DNA from: Sphingobacteriales bacterium | Lineage (GTDB): Bacteria; Bacteroidota; Bacteroidia; Chitinophagales; Chitinophagaceae | Direction: 5' to 3' | Assembly: GCA_024642285.1 (NCBI GenBank) | Contig: JAHEBJ010000002.1 | Coordinates: forward strand, 121,180-185,179 | Length of the DNA: 64,000 nt | Shown here: positions 1-9,904 of the stretch, piece by piece | How the letters are laid out: each line of letters starts with the position of its first letter | Numbering within the stretch: position 1 is the stretch's first letter | The notes under the pieces: generated by a model | Told to the model about the DNA's origin: nothing | Database searches by the model: none | What the model saw: the letters and a program-made list of their open reading frames with translations, nothing else | Position numbers and translations under genes: made by a program

Positions 1-1095
1 ATGCTGCTGTTGCTGCTGTAAAAAATCGAGGGCAATGGTCAACGAATTAATATCGGCACTGTAGCTATCGTTGATGATGGAACAATTGTTAATACCCTGT
101 TTTAACTCGAGCCGCATTTCCACAGGCCGCAGTTGCTTCATGCGTTGTGCAATGCTTTTAAAATCAATATTCAGGTATAACAATACGCAGCAACTGGTTA
201 TGGCATTTTCTACAGATGCAGCATCTGCGAAAGGAATTACGAAATTCAGGATTTCCCCTTTGAACAGTGCTGTAATATTTGTTCCCTCATCGTTTGCCTC
301 TATAGCGGTTACCTGCAGCGAAGCCTCGTTCTTTTTACTCCAACTGAAGAGTTTAAAATCATCTCCTGCCCTTGCGTTGTTATTAAATGCATTGACAGCT
401 TCATTAATATCCGGTTCATCGGCACAGTAAACAATAAGATCGCTATTTACAAAAAGTTTCAGCTTTTCATTTACTTTCTGGCGCACGTTTAAAAATCCTT
501 CGCCATGTGCTTCGCCGATGGAGGTAAAAATGCCTATGGATGGATCAATGATCTTAGCCAGTCTTTGCATTTCATCAGGCTGAGAAATGCCGGCTTCAAA
601 AATACCAAGTGTATGTTTATCGTTCATCTGCCAAACACTCAAGGGTACGCCAACTTGTGAATTATAACTTTTAGGACTGCGGATAATTGAATAATCCGGC
701 TGCAGCAACTGGTATAGCCATTCTTTAACAATGGTTTTGCCGTTGCTTCCGGTAATTCCAATTACCGGATAACTGAATTGATGACGATGAAAGGCTGCAA
801 GCAACTGAAGGGCTTGCAGTACATCAGCAACCTGTAAAAAAGATGCCTGAGGAAAATTAACTTTTTCCGAATCTGGAAAGTCATCGCCTACAACGAAACA
901 ACGAACGCCTTTTTTATACGCCTCACCAATAAATTCACGGCCACTCCGGCGTGGTCCGTCCAATGCAAAAAACAGGGAACTGGCAGGAAACAATAATTTC
1001 CGGCTATCCAGTAAAATGTGCTCAACGGCTGCATCGTTATTCGATGAAGTTGTTTTTGCCCGGATGATCTCTGCTATTTGGCTAATAAAATACAC
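1..1095 (-). CDS. murF: UDP-N-acetylmuramoyl-tripeptide--D-alanyl-D-alanine ligase (MurF; 3' end outside window, possibly fused to alanine racemase as often in Bacteroidota)
   Basis: Open minus-strand frame from a GTG at 1095 running off the window start; translation contains VIGITGSNGKT (Mur ligase P-loop) and FEAGISQPDEM. Not in the ORF track because it is truncated. Confidence 0.85.
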   Translation of the reverse strand, partial: MYFISQIAEIIRAKTTSSNNDAAVEHILLDSRKLLFPASSLFFALDGPRRSGREFIGEAYKKGVRCFVVGDDFPDSEKVNFPQASFLQVADVLQALQLLAAFHRHQFSYPVIGITGSNGKTIVKEWLYQLLQPDYSIIRSPKSYNSQVGVPLSVWQMNDKHTLGIFEAGISQPDEMQRLAKIIDPSIGIFTSIGEAHGEGFLNVRQKVNEKLKLFVNSDLIVYCADEPDINEAVNAFNNNARAGDDFKLFSWSKKNEASLQVTAIEANDEGTNITALFKGEILNFVIPFADAASVENAITSCCVLLYLNIDFKSIAQRMKQLRPVEMRLELKQGINNCSIINDSYSADINSLTIALDFLQQQQQH

Positions 1096-1117
1096 GTGAA
1101 TTTATCTGAATTAAAAT

Positions 1118-2077
1118 TTATTCTGCAATGTCGTCTGGTACACCTTTTCGTTGGTGATAAATGGAATAGAATATAGAACCCGAAATACATACCACAATTA
1201 CAAGTAATGAAACCCAAACCGGAATATGAATCCAATGAACAATGAGCATTTTCAATCCGATAAACAACAAGACTACCGCGATACCTTGTTGTAAAAAATC
1301 GAATTTGCTGGCAGCACCTCTTAATAAAAAGAACAAACTACGTAAACCCAGCACCGCAAAAATATTGGAAGAGTAGATAAGTAATTTTTTCGACGGATCG
1401 GGGATGATGGAAAACACAGCAGGAATAGAATCTACTGCAAAAACAATATCGATCAAACCCAGCATAACTACCACCATCGACAACGTTGTAAAGTATGCTT
1501 TCTTATGATGCACAATAATAAAACGCCCGTTGGGTTCCACATTGGTGATCCGCATAAATTTTTTCATAAAGCGGTAGGCCCAGCTTTTTTCAGGATTAAA
1601 TTCTGCTTCCTGTTTACTGCTGTACATTTTAATACCAGTGTACAAAAGAAATGCTCCAAAAATATACATCACCCAATCAAAACGAGCTACCAGCTCACTT
1701 CCAAGAGCAATAAAAACAATCCGGAAAACTATGGCCATTAAAATTCCGAGCAACAAAACACGGGAATAATTTTCGGGTTGTACTTTAAAAAAAGAGAAAA
1801 TGATAATAAACACAAAAATATTATCGATAGAAAGCGACCACTCCAGCAGGTAGGCTGAGATGTAGGAAATGGCATCCAGCTTTCCGTTTCCATCCACATT
1901 TTCGTACCATATAAAACCGCAAAAAGCAAAGGAAAGCAATACCCAGAAAATTGTTTGAACTAATGCAGCTTTCAAACTTACTATTTGGTTTTTCTTACTC
2001 AGCAAACCCAGATCGAAAGTGAGGGCAATAACGATCACTGCACAAAAGACAATGTATATTAATTGGGTTTTGTCCAT
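1118..2077 (-). CDS. TerC/Alx family integral membrane protein
   Basis: Multi-TM protein with EWSLSIDNIFVFIIIFSFF and VFAVDSIPAVFSI motifs typical of TerC. Confidence 0.9.
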   Translation of the reverse strand: MDKTQLIYIVFCAVIVIALTFDLGLLSKKNQIVSLKAALVQTIFWVLLSFAFCGFIWYENVDGNGKLDAISYISAYLLEWSLSIDNIFVFIIIFSFFKVQPENYSRVLLLGILMAIVFRIVFIALGSELVARFDWVMYIFGAFLLYTGIKMYSSKQEAEFNPEKSWAYRFMKKFMRITNVEPNGRFIIVHHKKAYFTTLSMVVVMLGLIDIVFAVDSIPAVFSIIPDPSKKLLIYSSNIFAVLGLRSLFFLLRGAASKFDFLQQGIAVVLLFIGLKMLIVHWIHIPVWVSLLVIVVCISGSIFYSIYHQRKGVPDDIAE

Positions 2078-2078
2078 A

Positions 2079-3791
2079 TTAGCTTATTGTGTATTTTCTT
2101 TTGCGGATGAACTGATATACAACTGCAAATAAAAATACCAGTAATACAGGTATAATAATATTTATAATCTGCCATTTGCTTTTATCTTTCTCCATTTTAT
2201 TTTTATCCAACAGCCGCAAGGTATAATCCTTGGCTTTGGCTTCTGAGAGATTAGAACTGTTGATCAGGTAGTCCAAACAGTTTTGTAAAAAATCTTTATT
2301 GGCAAATGCAAATTCACGCTGTGATCCAAAGGTGTAGGGATTCATACCCATCGGAATAGGTTCATTGCCTTTTACCACGGAATTTAAAACGATATCACCG
2401 TCTGCAACTACAATCATTTTATTATCTGAAATACATTGTGGCAAAAAAACAGCTCCGTATGCGGCGAGACTATCACTCATTGCCTGAGATAAACGATTGG
2501 AGAAAAATGATTGAAATTTCCCCTCCAGCAAAACCGCAACGGGTATATTTGCTTTCTTAAATTTTTCATTTTCGGGTTCTCTGACATTCTCCAAAACACT
2601 GATCAGCGCAGGTGTTGCGATACTCCTTGAATTGGCAGAAGTACTTAGCAGTATCGTTTTCTTTATACCGTCGTCTCCAACCGTATCGATCGAATTTACA
2701 AAACGGCCACTAACAAAACCCAAGTTTTTATTAATAGTATGATTTGATTTAGATTCAAAAACCGGAAAATAATTCCATGGCAGTAATTCAAACTGACCAT
2801 TACCACTTACATCAAAGGGTAAGAAGTCACATTGCAGATCCATCACTAAATCGGAGTTTACTCTGGCGCCGTATTTAAAAAGCAAGTCATTCAATTCCAA
2901 TCCACGGTCGTAAGCAACTACTTCGCCTCTTTTAGTTTGCAGACTGTCCAGCTCTGCATTCAGTTTATCAATAAATAAAATCACCTTTCCTCCCCGCATA
3001 ACAAATTGATCGATTTTAAGTTTCTCTAAATCGGTAAACGCCTGCGTTGGTTTTACAATCATTAAAACTTGAACCAGATCTGGAATCCGGGGTATTTGAT
3101 TAAGATCGATCGGCTTAAAGTCATACTCTGTTTTCAGTACATTTTCTGCCAGATCATAAGTTCTGGCATCCATAGGTTCACCATTGCCACCGGAATATAC
3201 CAGCGTATGTTTTTCCGTTTGTGTTAACTTATTAATTACATTAATGAAATTATATTCCATCATTGCTTCAGCGCTATTGATGTCGGAAAAACTAAGCAGT
3301 TTTGTCTTACCCTGATAGATCATAACCGGCAACACATTATCCTTATAATGTACAAATGCAACCGGATAAATATTTTGTTGCTGTTGCCCCGCTTTTACCT
3401 GTGATGTTAAATTGATAGGATAAAAACCCAGCACACTTAAAGTATCAGCCCAGGGAATATTTGTTCCATCCACTGTTTCATCGGGGCTGATAAAACGATA
3501 TTGAAATTTAGTGCCTGATATTTCTTTAAACTCCTGTAATAATTCGCCGGTGCTGATAGCTAATTTTTTAAACCCGCTCGGGAAATCCCCTTTCAAAAAC
3601 ACATCTACCTTTACCACATCATCCAGTTTCTGCAAAACCTTTTTTGTAGGCGAAGAAAGAGTATATCTCTTCTCATTAGTAAAATCAATACGTGTATGAT
3701 ACAATGAAGCCAACCAGTTTACAGCGACCAAAGCTGCAATAGTCAGCAACAGCCAGAGTTTACTTTTCCATATTAAATTGATCAGCTTCAT
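2079..3791 (-). CDS. gldG: Gliding motility-associated ABC transporter substrate-binding protein GldG
   Basis: N-terminal TM, ABC_transp_aux-like domain, C-terminal TM; directly follows the GldF-like permease. Confidence 0.85.
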   Translation of the reverse strand: MKLINLIWKSKLWLLLTIAALVAVNWLASLYHTRIDFTNEKRYTLSSPTKKVLQKLDDVVKVDVFLKGDFPSGFKKLAISTGELLQEFKEISGTKFQYRFISPDETVDGTNIPWADTLSVLGFYPINLTSQVKAGQQQQNIYPVAFVHYKDNVLPVMIYQGKTKLLSFSDINSAEAMMEYNFINVINKLTQTEKHTLVYSGGNGEPMDARTYDLAENVLKTEYDFKPIDLNQIPRIPDLVQVLMIVKPTQAFTDLEKLKIDQFVMRGGKVILFIDKLNAELDSLQTKRGEVVAYDRGLELNDLLFKYGARVNSDLVMDLQCDFLPFDVSGNGQFELLPWNYFPVFESKSNHTINKNLGFVSGRFVNSIDTVGDDGIKKTILLSTSANSRSIATPALISVLENVREPENEKFKKANIPVAVLLEGKFQSFFSNRLSQAMSDSLAAYGAVFLPQCISDNKMIVVADGDIVLNSVVKGNEPIPMGMNPYTFGSQREFAFANKDFLQNCLDYLINSSNLSEAKAKDYTLRLLDKNKMEKDKSKWQIINIIIPVLLVFLFAVVYQFIRKRKYTIS

Positions 3792-4514
3792 TTATTTTTT
3801 ACGGATATTTTTAATGGTGATTAACAAAAACAGGAAAATCACACTAAGAAAATAAACCAGGTCGCGGCTGTCGATAACGCCCCGGCTCATACTTCGGTAA
3901 TGAAAATCGATACCCAACATTTCGATATAATAATCGGCTCCGTTGGCAAATACCGCAATCTTACTTAGCGCATTAAAACCAAAGTACAAGATCAGGCAGG
4001 CAAAAGTGCTTATCAAAAAAGCAACAACTGCATTGGACGTAAAGCCGCTGCAACACAAACCAATAGCCGCAAATACGGCGGCCAATAAGATCAATCCTAT
4101 ATAAGATCCGGCAATTCCGCCGGTATCAATACCGCCTTGTGCACTCAACGACTTGATGGTGATGACATAAATAAGCGTTGGCAGTATGGCAAGCAACAAA
4201 ACAAATAGTACAGAAAGATATTTACCGGCAACGATCTGCCAGGAAAACAAAGGTTTGGTTTTAAGAATTTCAAATGTACCTGTTCTAAACTCATCGGACA
4301 ATGATCGCATTGTTATTGCTGGCACCAAAAACATTAATACCCATGGCGCCAACCCGAAAAATTTATCCATCGAAGCATATCCAAATTCAAATAAGCTGCT
4401 GTCGTTTAGTATAAACAGAAATACGCCGTTGATTAACAAAAACAGGATAATGGCAATATAACCGGTAAGATTACTAAAAAACTGGTTGAGTTCTTTTTTA
4501 CAAATGCTCCACAT
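3792..4514 (-). CDS. gldF: Gliding motility-associated ABC transporter permease GldF
   Basis: ABC-2 type permease (MWSICKKELNQFFSNLTGYIAI...; FRTGTFEILKTKPL), one base from gldG. Confidence 0.85.
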   Translation of the reverse strand: MWSICKKELNQFFSNLTGYIAIILFLLINGVFLFILNDSSLFEFGYASMDKFFGLAPWVLMFLVPAITMRSLSDEFRTGTFEILKTKPLFSWQIVAGKYLSVLFVLLLAILPTLIYVITIKSLSAQGGIDTGGIAGSYIGLILLAAVFAAIGLCCSGFTSNAVVAFLISTFACLILYFGFNALSKIAVFANGADYYIEMLGIDFHYRSMSRGVIDSRDLVYFLSVIFLFLLITIKNIRKK

Positions 4515-4730
4515 GAATTTTAAAATTGCTGCAATTTACTATATAACGGCTTAAATAAAGTTTAATACAGAAATTAAACACATGCAGCTAATCAGGAAAA
4601 CACATTGTCTTAACAACATAAAAACCGGCTTTTTTAGCCATTTTATAAACAAGATCTACATGCTTTAATAACTCTGTTGTTTACAAATGCCCGTTGGGGA
4701 AAATTTTCGTTTTACCGAAACCAAGTGTAT

Positions 4731-4760
4731 CCCTTGCCTCAAATGAGGCAGGGTTTTTTA
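4731..4760 (+). terminator. Rho-independent terminator-like hairpin with no assigned upstream gene
   Basis: cccttgcctc-aaat-gaggcaggg followed by ttttttattttttattt, in the spacer between divergent gldF and the M43 protease gene. Confidence 0.6.
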
Positions 4761-4897
4761 TTTTTTATTTAACGTACTATTCTCCGAATACGTAAAGTAA
4801 ATTTACTATCGTAAATAAATATTTATCCACATTGAAGCGAATATGTGAAAGTAATCATAATTTAATTTTTCATTATAAACCAACCAACAATTATTAT

Positions 4898-5869
4898 ATG
4901 AAAAAAACACTCTTAGCTTTTGCCGGATGCATCCTGTTTTCGATAAGTTGTACCAAACAAATTAATAACGAAGAAACAGAACCAGAATCTGAATTTACCA
5001 TTTCGGGTGACCGCTGTGCTTCTCAGGAAGTTTTGGATGCACAATTGCAACAAGACCCGGGCCTCGCTTTAAGAATGGAAGCTATTGAAAGGGTTACCGA
5101 CGAATTCATCAAACATCCTACCGATCGATTTTTGTCGGGCGGAGATGTAGTTATTCCAGTTGTGGTAAATGTATTGTACAAAACCACCGCTGAGAATATT
5201 TCGCAGGCGCAAATTCAATCTCAGATAGATGTATTGAACGCTGATTTTGCTGCAACTAATTCTGACTACAATAGCACACCTGCTATTTTCCAGTCGGTAC
5301 GTTCAGGCAATACTCATGTGCGTTTTGTACTTGACCAGGTAATTCGCAAATCAACCAGCAAAAAAAGCTGGACAACCAATGATGCCATGAAGAAAACATC
5401 GCAGGGTGGAATTGACCCAACCAGCCCAACTAGCAAACTAAATATATGGGTCTGCAACATGGGTGGCGGCATACTGGGATATGCACAGTTCCCTGGCGGA
5501 AACTCAGCAACTGATGGAGTTGTTCTTGATGACAGGGCTACCGGAAATACCGGAACTGCAGCAGCTCCTTATGGCCTTGGCAGAACCGCAACCCACGAAG
5601 TTGGACATTGGCTAAACCTTCGTCATATCTGGGGAGATGCCAGCTGCGGAAATGATCAGGTAAGTGATACACCTACACACAATACGTCGAATGGTGGTTG
5701 CCCAGCTTACCCTCATTACAGCACCTGTGCAGGAACGCCGGTTGAAATGACCATGAATTATATGGATTATACTTACGATGCCTGCATGTATATGTTTAGC
5801 GCAGGACAAAGTACACGTATGAATGCAACTTTTGCTCCGGGCGGTGGAAGAACAACTTTTGCTCAGTAA
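4898..5869 (+). CDS. Secreted M43 family (pappalysin-like) zinc metalloprotease, lipoprotein
   Basis: Lipoprotein signal MKKTLLAFAGCILFSISC; zinc motif HEVGHWLNLRHIWG; C-terminal NYMDYTYDACMYMFSAGQ Met-turn region. Start placed at the internal ATG 4898 instead of 4832. Confidence 0.88.
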   Translation: MKKTLLAFAGCILFSISCTKQINNEETEPESEFTISGDRCASQEVLDAQLQQDPGLALRMEAIERVTDEFIKHPTDRFLSGGDVVIPVVVNVLYKTTAENISQAQIQSQIDVLNADFAATNSDYNSTPAIFQSVRSGNTHVRFVLDQVIRKSTSKKSWTTNDAMKKTSQGGIDPTSPTSKLNIWVCNMGGGILGYAQFPGGNSATDGVVLDDRATGNTGTAAAPYGLGRTATHEVGHWLNLRHIWGDASCGNDQVSDTPTHNTSNGGCPAYPHYSTCAGTPVEMTMNYMDYTYDACMYMFSAGQSTRMNATFAPGGGRTTFAQ

Positions 5870-5889
5870 TCTTAAAGCGTTTTATAAAA

Positions 5890-5919
5890 AGAGCGGAGAA
5901 TTTTCTCGGCTCTTTTTTT
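5890..5919 (+). terminator. Intrinsic terminator after the M43 protease gene
   Basis: agagcggagaa-tt-ttctcggctct followed by a T run. Confidence 0.7.
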
Positions 5920-5961
5920 ATGGATTAAAGTAGAATCTGTATCTCACTTAAAACTACAATT

Positions 5962-6201
5962 ATGAAAAAAGCATTATTAGTACTGGCAATCTCCATGATT
6001 GCTCTGCAATTATCGGCCCAAAAAAATAAGCCGACAACATCATGCCACTCAAATTCAACAGATGTGGCACCACCACCTCCTCCTCCTCCTTTACCCCCTC
6101 CTCCTACCTTACCACCACCACCACCACCGCCTGCACCCCCGAAAGCGTTGGCTACACCACCTCCACCTCCAGCGCCAATTGCCCGGGGTTCAAAACAATA
6201 A
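5962..6201 (+). CDS. Small secreted polyproline protein
   Basis: Signal peptide MKKALLVLAISMIALQLSAQ then 59 residues with proline runs of 7, 4, 7 and 5; flanked by its own terminator. Confidence 0.65.
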   Translation: MKKALLVLAISMIALQLSAQKNKPTTSCHSNSTDVAPPPPPPPLPPPPTLPPPPPPPAPPKALATPPPPPAPIARGSKQ

Positions 6202-6205
6202 AAAA

Positions 6206-6230
6206 ATGCCTCCAGATAACTTGGAGGCAT
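6206..6230. terminator. Bidirectional terminator hairpin
   Basis: atgcctcca-gataac-ttggaggcat flanked by A run and T-rich sequence between convergent genes. Confidence 0.7.
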
Positions 6231-6253
6231 TTAAATATTTTTAATTGATATTT

Positions 6254-6604
6254 TTAAACTGCAAAACTTTCGCCGCATCCGCAACTCCTGCTGGCGTTGG
6301 GATTGTTGAAATAAAATCCTTTGCCATTCAATCCGTCGCTAAACTCCAGCTCGGTGTTTACGAGGTATAAAAAACTTTTAAGGTCGCAAACAATTTTAAT
6401 TCCTTTATCCTCAAAAACCTGGTCCATGGGTTTTACTTCATTGTCAAAATCCATTTTGTAACTCAATCCGCTGCAACCGCCGCCTACAACTCCTACTCGT
6501 AAAAAATGAGTATCATCACCCGACACACCAGCTTCTTCCATAAGTTGTAACACTTTGGTTTTTGCTTTGTCACTAATGAATATGCTGTTATCTGTTGCTA
6601 CCAT
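6254..6604 (-). CDS. A-type iron-sulfur cluster carrier (IscA/ErpA/SufA family)
   Basis: VGVVGGGCSGLSYKMDF and C-terminal SCGCGESF. Confidence 0.93.
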   Translation of the reverse strand: MVATDNSIFISDKAKTKVLQLMEEAGVSGDDTHFLRVGVVGGGCSGLSYKMDFDNEVKPMDQVFEDKGIKIVCDLKSFLYLVNTELEFSDGLNGKGFYFNNPNASRSCGCGESFAV

Positions 6605-6619
6605 AATAATTCAAAATGT

Positions 6620-6674
6620 AAAAGTCAAAAATTAAAATCGTTTTCAGCGTTTTGAATTTTTACTTTTGACTTTT
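6620..6674. repeat. Inverted repeat in the iscU-iscA spacer
   Basis: AAAAGTCAAAA (6620-6630) / TTTTGACTTTT (6664-6674). Confidence 0.7.
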
Positions 6675-7094
6675 TTAGTGTACCACACTTTCCTCAAACT
6701 TAATTTCTTCTAACCCGTTTTTAACGCGGTAATCGTTGATGGCTGATTTGATCGCATCTTCGGCCAATACACTGCAATGAATTTTCACCGGTGGAAGATT
6801 TAATTCTTCCACAATATCCATATTGTCGATCTTCAATGCATCATCTACACTTTTTCCTTTTAACCACTCAGTAGCTAAGGACGAAGAAGCGATTGCAGAA
6901 CCGCATCCAAAAGTTTTGAATTTAGCGTCGGTGATCATGCCTGTAGCATCATCTACTTCAATCTGAAGACGCATTACATCACCACACTCGGGAGCACCTA
7001 CTAAGCCGGTACCTACATTTTTTGCAGATTTATCCAACGTACCCACATTTTTTGGGTTTTGATAGTGATCGATTACTTTTTCTGAATATGCCAT
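6675..7094 (-). CDS. iscU: Fe-S cluster assembly scaffold IscU
   Basis: MAYSEKVIDHYQNPKNVGTLD..., GAPECGDVMRLQI, KTFGCGSAIASSSLATEW, KIHCSVLAEDAI. Confidence 0.95.
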   Translation of the reverse strand: MAYSEKVIDHYQNPKNVGTLDKSAKNVGTGLVGAPECGDVMRLQIEVDDATGMITDAKFKTFGCGSAIASSSLATEWLKGKSVDDALKIDNMDIVEELNLPPVKIHCSVLAEDAIKSAINDYRVKNGLEEIKFEESVVH

Positions 7095-7147
7095 GACTAT
7101 TTAATATTTAAGATTGTTTATTGAATATTGTTTGTGTCTTCATTAAC

Positions 7148-7177
7148 ATTGAAATATTAAATCTTCGATATTTCAAT
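7148..7177. repeat. Inverted repeat in the iscS-iscU spacer
   Basis: ATTGAAATAT / taaatcttcg / ATATTTCAAT, perfect 10-bp arms. Confidence 0.7.
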
Positions 7178-7186
7178 ATTAAATTC

Positions 7187-8404
7187 TTAATGTGCTGCCC
7201 ACTCAATGGTGCTCAAATCTATTCCTTCTTTATACATTTCCCAAAGCGGGCTCATTTCTCTTAACTTCAAAACGGTTTCGCTTATTGCCTTGATGGTGTA
7301 CTCAATTTGTTCATCGGTGGTAAATCTTCCCAGTCCGAAACGAAGTGAAGAGTGTGCCAGATCATCACCCAGGCCAAGCGCTTTTAAAACGTAGCTTGGT
7401 TCTAATGAGGCAGATGTACAAGCGGATCCGCTGCTTAAGGCAATATTTTTATTAAAGCCCATCAGCAAACCTTCACCTTCAACATGCTTAAAAGAAATAT
7501 TAGCCACATGCGGCAGGCGATGTTCACGACTTCCGTTCACATAAGCTTCTTCCAGTTTTAATAATTCCGTTTCCAAATAATCTCTCATCTTGCTGATGCG
7601 TTTGGTATCTTCATCCATATCCAGCATTGCAATTTCGCAAGCTTTGCCAAACCCCACGATACCAGGAACATTTAGAGTTCCGCTACGCATTCCACGCTCA
7701 TGGCCACCACCATCTATCTGTGCTGTAACTTTTACTCTTGGATTTTTACGACGAACATACAACGCTCCCACACCTTTTGGACCGTACATTTTATGTGCAG
7801 TGAAAGCCATCAGGTCAATTCCGTCTTTATTTACGTCAACAGGAATTTTACCCACAGCCTGTGTTCCATCAGTAAATAATAAAACTCCGTTTTTACGGGC
7901 TATAGCGCTGATTTCTTTTATTGGCTGAATAACTCCAATTTCATTATTGGCATACATGAGCGAAATTAAAATTGTAGTTGGTTTGATGGCTGCCTCCAGC
8001 TCTTTCAAATCAATCAACCCTTCGGCATTAACCTGCATGTAAGTAACTTCTCCTCCAATTTTTTCAATATGCTTACAGGTATCTAAAACTGCCTTATGCT
8101 CGGTTGTTGCAGTAATGATATGATTGCCTTTGCTTGCGTACATTTCATACACGCCTTTAATACCCAGATTATCTGCTTCTGTAGCTCCAGATGTAAAAAT
8201 TATTTCTTTAGGATCGGCGCCAATCAGTTTGGCAACCTGCTCTCTTGCATAATCAACTGCTTCTTCAGCTTCCCACCCAAATGGATGGTTGCGGCTTGCG
8301 GCATTTCCAAAATGCTCCAAAAAATATGGGGTCATGGCTTCCAGCACCCTTGGATCCATGGGTGTGGTAGCATTATTATCTAAATAAATAGGCAATTTCA
8401 ACAT
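7187..8404 (-). CDS. iscS: Cysteine desulfurase IscS
   Basis: [66 protein letters not shown]. Confidence 0.95.
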   Translation of the reverse strand: MLKLPIYLDNNATTPMDPRVLEAMTPYFLEHFGNAASRNHPFGWEAEEAVDYAREQVAKLIGADPKEIIFTSGATEADNLGIKGVYEMYASKGNHIITATTEHKAVLDTCKHIEKIGGEVTYMQVNAEGLIDLKELEAAIKPTTILISLMYANNEIGVIQPIKEISAIARKNGVLLFTDGTQAVGKIPVDVNKDGIDLMAFTAHKMYGPKGVGALYVRRKNPRVKVTAQIDGGGHERGMRSGTLNVPGIVGFGKACEIAMLDMDEDTKRISKMRDYLETELLKLEEAYVNGSREHRLPHVANISFKHVEGEGLLMGFNKNIALSSGSACTSASLEPSYVLKALGLGDDLAHSSLRFGLGRFTTDEQIEYTIKAISETVLKLREMSPLWEMYKEGIDLSTIEWAAH

Positions 8405-8537
8405 AAAATCAATCTGTTTAGTTTCTGTTCTTAATAGTGCAAATTTACTGCAAAAGGTTCTATTTTAGCAGCTCATGCTTGCGATTAACAAGCATTTTAC
8501 CGAATTCGTAAACCACAGTATACTAAATAAACAATTA

Positions 8538-8939
8538 ATGCAAAAAACTGAACATATCGGCATTGCTGTTAAGGATCTAGCAATATCTATTCCGTTGTTT
8601 GAAAAACTGCTGAATAGTCAGTGTTATAAGACAGAATTGGTAGAATCAGAAAAAGTAAACACAGCTTTTTTTAAAATTGGCGAAACCAAGATTGAATTGC
8701 TGGAAAGCACCGACCCTAATGGTGTGATTGCAAAATTTATTGAGCGCAAAGGCGAAGGCCTGCATCATATTGCTTTTGATGTTACAGATATTAATGCAGA
8801 AATGATACGCCTGCAGAATGAAGGATTTGTTTTATTGAATGAAGAGCCCAAGCAGGGAGCTGATAATAAATTGGTTTGTTTTTTACATCCCAAGGGAACA
8901 AATGGCGTTTTGATAGAATTATGCCAGGATAAAAATTAA
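8538..8939 (+). CDS. mce: Methylmalonyl-CoA epimerase
   Basis: Glyoxalase fold: MQKTEHIGIAVKDLAISIPLFEKLL...; GEGLHHIAFDVTDI. Start at internal ATG 8538 preferred. Confidence 0.9.
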   Translation: MQKTEHIGIAVKDLAISIPLFEKLLNSQCYKTELVESEKVNTAFFKIGETKIELLESTDPNGVIAKFIERKGEGLHHIAFDVTDINAEMIRLQNEGFVLLNEEPKQGADNKLVCFLHPKGTNGVLIELCQDKN

Positions 8940-9790
8940 AGCCCGCTCATTACATCGGTTACTTTAAACTTACTCATATCAAAATATTGTTCGTCGGCCG
9001 ATTTCTTAAATTCAGTCAGATCTCTTTGTGAAACGGGGTTTCCTTTCTTATCATACATAACCATCCTTACCATTACACCACCGGTCATTTCTGATTTTTG
9101 CCCGGTTTCCGGAAACCTGTATGCATTCAAGCGGGCTCCAAACATATAGTTATCGCCGAGGTTCAGGCTCAGTTCCTTGGTTAGCCACACATCCATCGTT
9201 GAATAGGATTTATTATCCTGGTAAGTAAAAATATATTTTGAACATGCGTGCCCGTTTATGTTTTGTTTTTCGCCGGTAGCTTTCCAAGAACTGGCATTGC
9301 CATCCGGGTTTTTTTCTGCTTCATATTTGGCCCCGGCCTCTGCCATTTTCTGCATATTTATCAGAGGCATTTTAATGGCGGTTTTCTGTTTTAAATTAAC
9401 CATATAATTAGCTTTATCTGCATAGTTAAATATCATCCAGGTTTCGTTTTTTTCACCTTCATTCATTATGATGCATTCCCCGGTTTTTCCAAAAACAATT
9501 TTTTGCGAAGCCGAGTTTTTAGCTGTTCCTTTTTTGGTAATCTCTTTGGTTTCAAAAGCAATGGTCGCCTGTACCTTATTCGTAGGGTCTTTATAACGTT
9601 TATCATTTTCGTATGTGATCTTCTCTAATTCCTCTTTTCCTTTCTCCCGCTGGGGATCAGCATATTTTTTCTCCATATCTTTTTTAACCTGGCTTTTTAC
9701 AGCAGCACGTTGGGCAACTAAATCAGCCGAAAAGATGTTCCCAAGCAAAACAAAAAGAAAAACCGGAAAACTTTTTAGAATAAATTTCAT
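8936..9790 (-). CDS. Secreted DUF4412-like protein
   Basis: Signal peptide plus DUF4412-type body (NGHACSKYIFTYQDN...MDVWLTKEL). Confidence 0.6.
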   Translation of the reverse strand: MKFILKSFPVFLFVLLGNIFSADLVAQRAAVKSQVKKDMEKKYADPQREKGKEELEKITYENDKRYKDPTNKVQATIAFETKEITKKGTAKNSASQKIVFGKTGECIIMNEGEKNETWMIFNYADKANYMVNLKQKTAIKMPLINMQKMAEAGAKYEAEKNPDGNASSWKATGEKQNINGHACSKYIFTYQDNKSYSTMDVWLTKELSLNLGDNYMFGARLNAYRFPETGQKSEMTGGVMVRMVMYDKKGNPVSQRDLTEFKKSADEQYFDMSKFKVTDVMSGL

Positions 9791-9904
9791 ACCAGATAAA
9801 TTTTATATTGACGTAATGCCGTTAAAATAATCATTAAATATGAAAAATAAAAACATTGCGGGTTGCAGGAGCAGCCGTTTAATCCAGTACTTACCTGAAT
9901 CAGT

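Noticed and set aside
5925-6230. Minus-strand glycine-rich 101-aa ORF
   Set aside because: Exact antisense shadow of the polyproline gene; the Gly run is just the complement of CCN codons, and it crosses a terminator hairpin.
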